A stretch of DNA of 64,000 nucleotides. It comes from Tremella fuciformis. Taxonomy: Eukaryota; Basidiomycota; Tremellomycetes; Tremellales; Tremellaceae. Of the stretch, positions 56,918-64,000 are shown in pieces (position 1 is the first letter of the stretch; each line of letters begins with the position of its first letter). The DNA lies in contig CP136496.1 in NCBI GenBank assembly GCA_032768795.1, forward strand, positions 248,001 to 312,000, in the 5' to 3' direction. A program made the position numbers and the translations under genes. The notes under the pieces were generated by a model. That model saw only the letters and a program-made list of their open reading frames with translations. It ran no database searches and had not been told where the DNA came from.

Positions 56918-57413
56918 GAGCGTGTGGATGAAGAGGGAAAGGGGAAACGAAGGGCCGAGGTGTGTGTATATGGAACTGGGGTAGAGAGTGACGATTTCCA
57001 TTCTATCACGTTGGGTCATGCAGCAATATCGCGCTTTACAGATCTGCTTCTCGAAAACAGGGCAGACAACTCGCTTTCCGTCAGGTGGGGTCATGTAACG
57101 ATAGATCGAGTTCTACAGAGTTCCTTCTCCGGACCAAAACAGACAACATGCTTTCTGTCCTATCAAAGCAAGTCATGCAGCGATATCGCGCTTCACACTG
57201 TTCCTCCATACCGAGAACCACGCTGCCCTGCGCAAACAAGTTCGGGTCCGTGCGTCGTGTAGTGCGAAAATTGATGCATAATGGTAAAGTGGCAGAAGGG
57301 TTCCAGACAAAGAAATAAGGCGTGCTGTGCTCAAGTAAGGAAACTAGTAGAATAAAATGGAGGAGGCATGTTGTCGTGGACCGCAAGCATGAGGCATGTT
57401 GCAGTACGGCGGC
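56918..57413. other. convergent intergenic region with diverged tandem repeats
   Basis: 496 bp between two stop codons. Its centre is occupied by the repeat at about 57017-57240. Confidence 0.5.
57017..57240 (+). repeat. three diverged tandem units of about 75-82 bp
   Basis: Units begin at CATG 57017, 57092 and 57174. Shared parts are CATGCAGCAATATCGCGCTT-like starts, then TTCTC, AAACAG and GACAAC, then CTTTC[CT]GTC. The third unit keeps mainly the start. No coding potential is seen. Confidence 0.6.
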
Positions 57414-58421
57414 CTAGTCGGCCCGGTCAGAAGGAGCTGGAGCCGTGTTTGCGGCCGTGTCTGAGCCCGTAGCCGAGGCAGCATTGGAGGTCCTCCTGCT
57501 GCTCGGCTGCTTGGGGCTGGGGGAGTCACGGAGTGAGCTTTGCCTCCTGCTGAGCGGCCTACTACTGGTGGGAGAGCCAGATCCGTCCTGCTGGGGCTGT
57601 AGACTCAACCTTTCAAGAGCCCGCCGAACAGCAGGCGACTCGGTTCGTAGACTTAAGCCTCGTGCACCCGTGGCTCGGGCAAAATCCGCCTTGGAGACTT
57701 CGAGGCTCCCCCTCCTGGAAAGCGTGGGCGAGCCAGGACTGGAATCGCTCCTGTGACTGTCGCGGCGCGACAATGTGCCTCCGCCCGTGGGGATGGACAG
57801 AGGACCACTGGGGCCGAGGGAAGTGGGTGAGGGGGTCATCGGGATGGCGTTCTCCTGGTCGAGGTCCGGGAACTTGGTGAGCCCCTGGTCGTCACTGGCA
57901 TCACCGGCGGCGCCGGCCGAGGTGGTCGCAGGAGCTGCGCTGGATGCCGCGGTGCCCGCCGTGATGGTCAGGGCGGGTTTGCGGGGGTACCTCGATTTCA
58001 TGCCTTCCGCCCAGACAGCCAGAGGGTCCGGAGCATCGGAAGTGGGTGACTCTGTCCGCTGGGGGCAGCCCTCACTATCCTCAGCAGTGACGGTTGCAGC
58101 AGGCGCCGTGCCTGCGCTGGGATCGGCGGTGCCAGGCGCCGCAGCCAGTCCGGGTATACGGTGCTTCTTCAAGATGGCCTGGTGCATGACAAACATGGCC
58201 TTCGCATGCGTGGAAGCGAGTGACTCTGCTGGCAGGGGTGGGGAAGCCTCAGCACTGGGAGATGAAGAGCGGCTGTCCTCCCTCGTGACGGGCGCGTGGC
58301 CTTCGCTTGGTTCGGGTGGCGCGGTCGGAGTGGCGGTTTCGGGCGCGATGGTCGAGGCGGTGGCAGTCGCCGTGGGATGGGCGACGGTATCGGCTTCGCT
58401 GTCCTGAGTGGGGTCAGACAT
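57414..58421 (-). CDS. disordered Ala/Ser/Pro/Thr-rich protein, unknown function
   Basis: A single exon of 335 codons starting MSDPTQDSEADTVAH. The protein is low-complexity: acidic and Thr/Ala-rich at the N-terminus, with KAMFVMHQAILKKHRIPGL (about residues 74-92) as the only segment likely to fold. A Ser/Pro-rich second half has repeated SRRxS/SRRGS-type motifs that could be kinase sites. A TATA sequence lies about 80 bp upstream (58501-58510). No intron is evident, unlike most genes to the left. I do not recognise it. Two similar-style genes follow upstream on the same strand (58993-59478 and 60867-61505). Confidence 0.7.
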   Translation of the reverse strand: MSDPTQDSEADTVAHPTATATASTIAPETATPTAPPEPSEGHAPVTREDSRSSSPSAEASPPLPAESLASTHAKAMFVMHQAILKKHRIPGLAAAPGTADPSAGTAPAATVTAEDSEGCPQRTESPTSDAPDPLAVWAEGMKSRYPRKPALTITAGTAASSAAPATTSAGAAGDASDDQGLTKFPDLDQENAIPMTPSPTSLGPSGPLSIPTGGGTLSRRDSHRSDSSPGSPTLSRRGSLEVSKADFARATGARGLSLRTESPAVRRALERLSLQPQQDGSGSPTSSRPLSRRQSSLRDSPSPKQPSSRRTSNAASATGSDTAANTAPAPSDRAD

Positions 58422-58992
58422 GGCTGGATAAGTGGGTACGCTCTTGGTAGAACGAGTGATGTAACGAGGAGATCACAGAGGGCGAGGGCGACTGGCACAA
58501 TTTATATATATCTACGAGGGATCGTTTGCCTCGCCGTGAGAATATAAGAAGCCTGTCCTCTTTTGTGCGAGTAAGACTTAGAAGACAAGGGTCCTCAAGA
58601 ACGAACGCATTGGCAACGCGAGGAGGGGAATCGCCAAAGCACCAAGGTGGTCAATTCGAAAACTCTGTTCTTCCTTTACACTGGGCGCTCCAACAGTGTT
58701 ATCAGAGCTGGGAGTGAAACATCGACCAACATCAGCGTTCGCAGGCCAGGAGCTTAGCATGCGCGCGCTGAGTGGGCTTGGATTCCCAAAAGTAACAAAG
58801 GGGAGACATTGGGAAGCAACGCAGCACTGTCTTTGCTCACAATTGTGTGCATTGAAAAGCATGTGAAGAATCGAAATACGAGGCTGAAAAATGGCAATAA
58901 TAAATTCAATGGGCATGAAAGGGAATAAGTGGGGGCAGTGAGGATGATGCTAAGATCTCTTGGCCAAGTTAGGATCCGGCGCGCGATACAGA
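58422..58992. other. intergenic region with the 57414-58421 gene's promoter
   Basis: 571 bp. Includes the TATA box at 58501-58510; nothing else recognised. Confidence 0.45.
58501..58510 (-). promoter_or_regulatory. TATA box of the 57414-58421 gene
   Basis: TATATATAAA on the minus strand, about 80 bp upstream of the ATG at 58421. Confidence 0.6.
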
Positions 58993-59478
58993 CTATGCCG
59001 TGTCCGAAGGGCCCGCCTCGTCTGTTCGAGTATCGTCCTGAACGGTGTCTCTGAGCCACTCGGGATTGAATGGTTTGGGTGCGGCGAAGTTGCGTATATG
59101 TCCGTCCCAGGATCGTTTCGAAGCGGGCGACGGTGGCGTATTGCCAGTCGCCGTGGCCCTGGTGGCAGCAGGTGGTTCATCCTGCCGTGTTGTGCTGGCG
59201 GCGGTAGTGTGACTCCCACTATCAGCACCCGATGAGCTGGGCACCGCGGATGCGCTTCCAGTCCCGAAAGACTGACCCGTGGACGCGTCAGTGACAGCCG
59301 TCAAAGTCTGAGTGACTTTACTCATGGCGGCTGCGCGGGCGTCTGTCTGGGCTTTCTGCTGCGCAACGATTTGAGCCTGAGATGGTCCAGCAATCTTGAG
59401 TCCCGAGAGGGCATCCGCTAGTGTATCCGGGTTGTCATGCCCCGTCGAGCGATCGTTCCTATCGGAGGAGCTTGACAT
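58993..59478 (-). CDS. small disordered protein, unknown function
   Basis: A single exon, 161 aa, starting MSSSSDRNDRSTGHDN. Residues about 18-55 may form a helix (LADALSGLKIAG, QAQIVAQQKAQTDARAAAM). The middle is Ser/Thr/Ala-rich, and the end has a more conserved look (SWDGHIRNFAAPKPFNPEWL). A TATA sequence lies about 90 bp upstream. No homologue is recognised. The style (MS start, intronless, polar) matches its neighbours. Confidence 0.65.
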   Translation of the reverse strand: MSSSSDRNDRSTGHDNPDTLADALSGLKIAGPSQAQIVAQQKAQTDARAAAMSKVTQTLTAVTDASTGQSFGTGSASAVPSSSGADSGSHTTAASTTRQDEPPAATRATATGNTPPSPASKRSWDGHIRNFAAPKPFNPEWLRDTVQDDTRTDEAGPSDTA

Positions 59479-60866
59479 TTCGGGAGGTTGCTTGTGACTG
59501 GTTGTGTGGTTCAGCGCTGTCGTTAGTGTAACAGAGGTGAGCGGCGGTGGGCAATCGTCCAGCCTTTATAGTGGTCTTGTTCGCTTCCTCTAAATGTGCA
59601 ATGAACCGCAAGATCCCTTGTGAGACTCGTCAGACTCGTCATGCAGGAGCTTTCGTACGCAGTAGGGTTGAGGCGATCTGTCATTTCTATTCAGTTTGGG
59701 GCCATTCTCTCACAGCGGAGTCTCGCGCATGACCAACCGAGGCCGTCAAGCCAGAGCTGAGCCACAGACGTCACGACATACGTCATGGAGGTCATTGGTG
59801 GTTGCTCTAGAGAGCTCAGTGAGACCCCGACGGCATGAACAACGGGGTCGTGGGAACAGTGATTGGGCACAAATGTCAATAACGAGACAGCTCGAATGTA
59901 CAGTAGAAATGGCAGCACAGAGAACCCGAGTCCCGTGCTCTCAATCAGGAGGCTGAAGCGAGTAGCGATCATCGGGAAACAGTCCAACGCCTGTGTCTCC
60001 GAACTCCCATGCGCCTTGTGAACAGATCTCAGGCTCAGACACATAGCAGTGTGCCCTAATGTACTGTGAGGGACGTGGGCTTCCGTTAGGTCTCGTCCCC
60101 GGCCCAGTTCACTTGGTGCCAGGAGACTATTTCGTGCGGCTGATTAGTCGATGGTTTACAGTACTCCATCAACCTCGAGAATCCGGGGCGCAGGAGGCCT
60201 CAAACGCTTGGTGCCTGTGCCCATCCGACTGAATGGGGTCGTTCATATCCGGCCGATCGGGAACTCCTGTAACGCTTAACGTTTGTAGTGGAAGTCCGGG
60301 CGCCGGATTGACTCACGTCGCCTTCCCTCGCCGGGGCACCCCCACCCAGGGCACTGTCTGGTTCACGTTTCCGTTTCCCGCTGTTTGTGGGGAAGAATTA
60401 TGTACAGTACTTTGGAGCTTCGTGACGCAGTGAACGCTTACAGCCCACAAACGGATCTGGGGGTTCAGTGGATTATCGAAACGCATTGTAAGGGCGCAGA
60501 GGAGCCTGCGTATGCGCTGTCGAGCAGGGAAGCCCGAAAACCCGGACGGCAACGCCCCTTCGCCAGATTCCCGGCAACGGGTGGAAGGCTCAATATGTGA
60601 GTGCATGATCTGAGGGAGGGACGTTGTGGAAACCAATCACAATGAAATCAAGTGAAATACGGGAACAATACTGTAGCTTTAAGGCTGAGCTTGAAAGGGA
60701 AAACAGTGTGGCAAGAAAGTGAAGGGCAACGGGAGGGCTTGACCGGGATCTCTGCCCCGAACCGCTAATACGCCGGACAGAGCCATACCTGCGGTTTACG
60801 ATGAGTGCGACAAGCCTGAATTGTCGGCTCAAGTGCCGTCTTGGGGCATATTTCGATCTGAGGGGT
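59479..60866. other. intergenic region
   Basis: 1,388 bp. Apart from the TATA box at 59564, I see no feature; short open frames on both strands are unsupported. Confidence 0.4.
59564..59570 (-). promoter_or_regulatory. TATA box of the 58993-59478 gene
   Basis: TATAAAG on the minus strand, about 90 bp upstream of the ATG at 59478. Confidence 0.5.
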
Positions 60867-61505
60867 CTAAGGTCTGGGCCATTCCGACGAACCCCATTGG
60901 TGCGTGTGATTCGTCGCACCGCCGGCGAAGCCACCGCCGGACTGATCGGACCCACTTGCAGGCATGCCGGTCCACTGATTGGTGTCGGCCGTCGGTCCAC
61001 TTCCGCCGCCAATCATCCTGGAGCTGGGTGCTCCCGGCGCGTTTGCGCTCCCGGCAGACTGCCCGCCTACGGGGGTGCTACCGATCGGTCTGACATCGGG
61101 CAAAGTCCCAGGGACTTGGGTGTAGAAGAAACGTTGGGGGTACTGAGTCTGGGTATCGGCGACAGGCTGATATGGGGTCCCTTGAAAGCTCGACGGTTGG
61201 GTCGGGCTTGCATAAGTTGAGCTCGGAGGAATGCTTGCGCCCGCAAGACCACTGGGCTGGTAAGCTGTGTGACTGTTGTAGCTCGCCGGAAGGGCTCCTC
61301 CCTGGGTGGGGCCTTGAGCATTTTGCTGAGCAGATCCAAGGTAGGTCTTGTACGGCGCAGATTGAACCGCGTACGGGCTATTAAGCAAGGATACGCGAGG
61401 TTCTGGATTGGGTTGCTTCAGGGCTTTTCGGGATTTTCTTGGCTTGGTTGTCTTGTCGGAATCCTCGAGATCCTCGGAGTTCTGGTCTGGCGGCAAGTTC
61501 GACAT
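60867..61505 (-). CDS. small disordered Pro/Gln/Gly/Ser-rich protein, unknown function
   Basis: A single exon, 212 aa from ATG 61505 (MSNLPPDQNSEDLEDSD). The frame is open upstream to an ATG at 61601, but that lies only about 20 bp from the TATA sequence at 61622-61630, so it should be at or before the transcription start. The protein has a short basic stretch (KPRKSRKALKQ) and then Tyr/Gln/Pro/Ser-rich low complexity with repeated TPYQP/TQYP-like motifs and a Gly-rich end. No domain is recognised. Confidence 0.65.
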   Translation of the reverse strand: MSNLPPDQNSEDLEDSDKTTKPRKSRKALKQPNPEPRVSLLNSPYAVQSAPYKTYLGSAQQNAQGPTQGGALPASYNSHTAYQPSGLAGASIPPSSTYASPTQPSSFQGTPYQPVADTQTQYPQRFFYTQVPGTLPDVRPIGSTPVGGQSAGSANAPGAPSSRMIGGGSGPTADTNQWTGMPASGSDQSGGGFAGGATNHTHQWGSSEWPRP

Positions 61506-62584
61506 GAGAGTATACGAGTCTTGGTGCGAGTCTCGGTGTGTATTAGAGCCTCGGCTGAGCGGATGTTTGCGTTCGTGGGGTGTAAGAAGAATGCTTAGCA
61601 TGCCCTCCCAGACCCGTTAGACTTTATATAGGCTACAAACAGGTTCAAACTACCGCGGACCCCAGATCTGAGTCTCTCGAGTACAATGCAAGTTGAGCGT
61701 TTTGGATAAAATCGTCTCTTAGCTTTGTTCACAATATCCAATTAGGGCGTCAGCCTCGCTTAATCATTTTCGCATGGGATATGCAACATGTTCGAAATCT
61801 CATGGCGGCGAGCCGGAAGGCGCGCGCACGGAACAAGGGAGCTGACATACCGTGGCCTTACGTACTGAGGTCACTCAAGCCCTGTTACAGAGCCCCAAGC
61901 TAGGAAGACTTCTGCTGTAGACGAGTGTGAATCCTGAAATTATGCTCAAGCTGCCGGCGGTGTCTAGGTCAAAAGCCTGGGGCGCTCACAGTGCCCGACG
62001 GCCCAAGGACTGGCAAAGGCCACAGCGCCCCCGTGCTGCGCGCTTGGGTCTGGGCAACTTCAATGGCACGCGAGCCAAACAATGTCCCCACGATAGGATT
62101 GAACTGAACGCCGTATGTACATGCCGCTGCAACAGGTCCGAAGAGTCATGGGACCCGTGCGGCCCGAGCGATGACTTGTCTGTCTTGTCTCAACATCTGC
62201 GTCTCGTCCCATGTTGTAAAAAGCTGAAGTAGCTCAATCAGCGTGTATCGCAGTTTCATCGCACCAGGTAGTTGTATCTTGTCAGATTGGGTAAGGGAGC
62301 AAACGCCGTGCCTCGTCCTGTCTTTCTGGTCGACGAACGACACAATGGGTGTGAGGGGTGATGAAGACGGTAAGGTAACGAACGAGCAGGGGAGCATGGA
62401 AGGCCTGGAAGTGTCCGAGAGTCCTCTTGATCTGGGCGTGTGTATGCGGACAGCAAAGTAAAACCATCCATGGTGAGCAATGCTGCAATACAAGGCTTTA
62501 GTATAGTATAACCAGGTGGAGGAGGGCCGTCTGAAGCTCTGTTCCGCGCCATGCGTTGCTGAGCCATCAAAGGGAAGGCTGCGC
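61506..62584. other. intergenic region
   Basis: 1,079 bp. Contains the TATA box at 61622. An open frame at 61927-62232 (plus) lacks an ATG and any domain and is not called. Confidence 0.4.
61622..61630 (-). promoter_or_regulatory. TATA box of the 60867-61505 gene
   Basis: TATATAAAG on the minus strand, about 120 bp upstream of the chosen ATG. It argues against the upstream ATG at 61601. Confidence 0.6.
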
Positions 62585-63103
62585 TCACATCGCCAGAGTT
62601 TGCGACTCCGTGTCCTGTGTCAAGAATACTCGGGCTGCTGCAGACCTTCCCGAGTCGCTGCCGTTGAGAGCAGAACGGCCATACGAGCCGCGTACATCGC
62701 AGAGGTCTTGCGAGACGCTCGAAGCCAAGAACGAGCCCTTGAGGGTCGGTCCCAGACAGCCTGGAGTCCGGCGTCTAGGTCTGGGACCGGGGGGTCTAGG
62801 TCGAGTAGGCGGTCTGTTCGGTGGAAATGGACCGCGACCCTCAGTGGAAGGGAGATTTCTGAAGTTATCACTTTTAGCGCCCACAAATTTCTCTTCATAT
62901 CGCACGGAAGTGACAATCGGGTCCGGGGTTGCAGATGAGTCAAGGCTCGACCCTTGCGAATCGCCGTGCGTAAGCGCCTCGCCTGAGATCATTGAGTCGT
63001 CGGCGTGTCTTTCGTCTGCGCGCCGGTCAAAAAGCGATATATATCCCAGAGTGGTAGCGTGTCCTGCCGTAGGACCAAAATTCAGTTGAGTCAGGCTAGA
63101 CAT
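62585..63103 (-). CDS. possible small protein, unknown function
   Basis: A single exon of 172 codons from ATG 63103 (MSSLTQLNFGPTAGH); the frame is open further upstream to 63238. Composition is polar, with a Pro/Arg-rich segment (NRPPTRPRPPGPRPRRRTPG) in the middle. It resembles its neighbours in the MS start, strand and lack of introns, but no TATA box or domain supports it. It could be a chance frame. Confidence 0.35.
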   Translation of the reverse strand: MSSLTQLNFGPTAGHATTLGYISLFDRRADERHADDSMISGEALTHGDSQGSSLDSSATPDPIVTSVRYEEKFVGAKSDNFRNLPSTEGRGPFPPNRPPTRPRPPGPRPRRRTPGCLGPTLKGSFLASSVSQDLCDVRGSYGRSALNGSDSGRSAAARVFLTQDTESQTLAM

Positions 63104-64000
63104 GCTCAAGTCGAATAAACGCAAAGTGGCAAGATACAGATGGCTGACAAGAGGCAGCGGGATCTTCCTGCGATCAATCGATCGCCCGTCGGAGCTCTCA
63201 GCGCAATCTTTTGTGAGAGACAGGTCGGCCAACGTCACAATTACAGATCCTCAGCGGTAATGTACACGCCTCGATCTTTGAAAAGGGTTGGAAATGGGGA
63301 GACCGAGCACGGCAAGCTCAAACTCTGCCACCTGGTGCAACGCGTCCTTCCTTTTGATCCACAGCTCCGAGGACAGGACAAGAGAACGCAGGTGTGCTAC
63401 ACTGCTGGAGAACGCAGAAGTGCAGGAGTAGGCGAATCCACGGGTAAGTGATATGATGCGTATGCATACCGTGGTCTTCAATACTCAGGTGATATTTCAC
63501 GTGTTATCCGGCTGCCGTGCATGTTCCGACAATGTCCTCTGGTATACAGTAAGCAATGAGGTCACTCGGAGGGGCAACGTGACGATTGAGCTCTAGCTCA
63601 TGGCCCCTGAATATGATCCAAGCATGAAGTAGCCCGGATGATTGACTTCGGCTTGTAGGTAGACTTTGGGCTCTGAAGTAGCCCTTACAGGTGAGGATAC
63701 GCACGAGCGGGCAGGCAACATGGGGGTTCGCTCAACGACTGTTGCTGACCACGGAATGGTAGAAACGGGGCGTAGTGTGTCCGTCACAGCGAATACAGTC
63801 CCATGCTTGAGCGATCTCCCAGTGTCGGCGCCGCAGCCACGCTGAGGACCATCAGTTGACCGATCACGGGAGACGCATCTGGAGTCATTCTCTTGCCCGT
63901 CTTCAGGCATTGGGCAAGTGGTCATTATACTTGTCGGGATGCCCACCGAGCGGTCGAGTTGACGCACGAGCCAAGTATCATATCTTATAGACAAGGAGTC
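63104..64000. other. right-end region without a called gene
   Basis: 897 bp. Open frames at 63140-63451 (plus) and 63593-63994 (minus) have no recognisable domain or clear ATG context. A gene could begin beyond the window. Confidence 0.35.

Noticed and set aside
61506..61601. Upstream ATG at 61601 as the start of the 60867-61505 gene
   Set aside because: It is only about 20 bp from the TATA box, so it should lie at or before the transcription start.

Overview
The window looks like nuclear DNA of a basidiomycete fungus, most likely a tremellomycete (Cryptococcus/Kwoniella/Tremella relatives). Genes carry short GT-AG introns (about 40-70 nt) with CTRAC-like branch points close to the acceptor. 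The left end holds a divergently transcribed HD1/HD2 homeodomain pair, the homeodomain (HD) mating-type locus, followed by ribosomal protein eL22 (RPL22), a gene that sits inside the MAT locus of Cryptococcus.

Layout. 1-417: 3' end of an unidentified gene. 747-5018: HD1 (minus) and HD2 (plus) sharing a 171-bp promoter. 5369-5934: RPL22 (minus). 6.4-44.5 kb: a head-to-tail array of 17 related genes or gene remnants (called F1-F17 here), all on the plus strand. 45.3-56.9 kb: ordinary single-copy genes, namely a signal-peptide/one-TM surface protein, the mitochondrial pyruvate dehydrogenase E2 subunit (LAT1), a KRE6/SKN1-type beta-glucan synthesis protein and a C2H2-type nuclear protein. 57.4-63.1 kb: four small, mostly disordered, apparently intronless minus-strand genes of unknown function.

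The array is the unusual part. Typical members have a 10-16 codon leader exon, a long low-complexity exon that ends exactly on the His codon of a C-x(7-23)-C-x(9-21)-C-x2-H finger, and a following exon. In many members that exon carries an F/Y-x-Q-L-x2-G-x-D-P-x2-R-W motif (called the QL domain here). All introns are phase 0, so finger and QL exons can be added as cassettes: F1 and F14-F17 carry one to three finger+QL units, while F9, F12 and F13 carry two or three fingers in a row. The compact fingers resemble the C3H half-motif of KANSL2/INO80D-type proteins. The F13-F17 group shares an acidic tail with a D-[TS]-I-[IV]-V core, lost or out of frame in two members. I know of no described family with this architecture.

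The array shows active turnover. A pogo/Fot1-like DNA transposon with intact inverted repeats lies in intron 1 of F1. A 550-bp LTR miniature element (TRIM) lies in pseudogene F4. F3 has a frameshift and F16 a nonsense codon before its conserved tail. Gene models were built by hand from reading frame, splice signals and paralogue comparison; no database search was possible.
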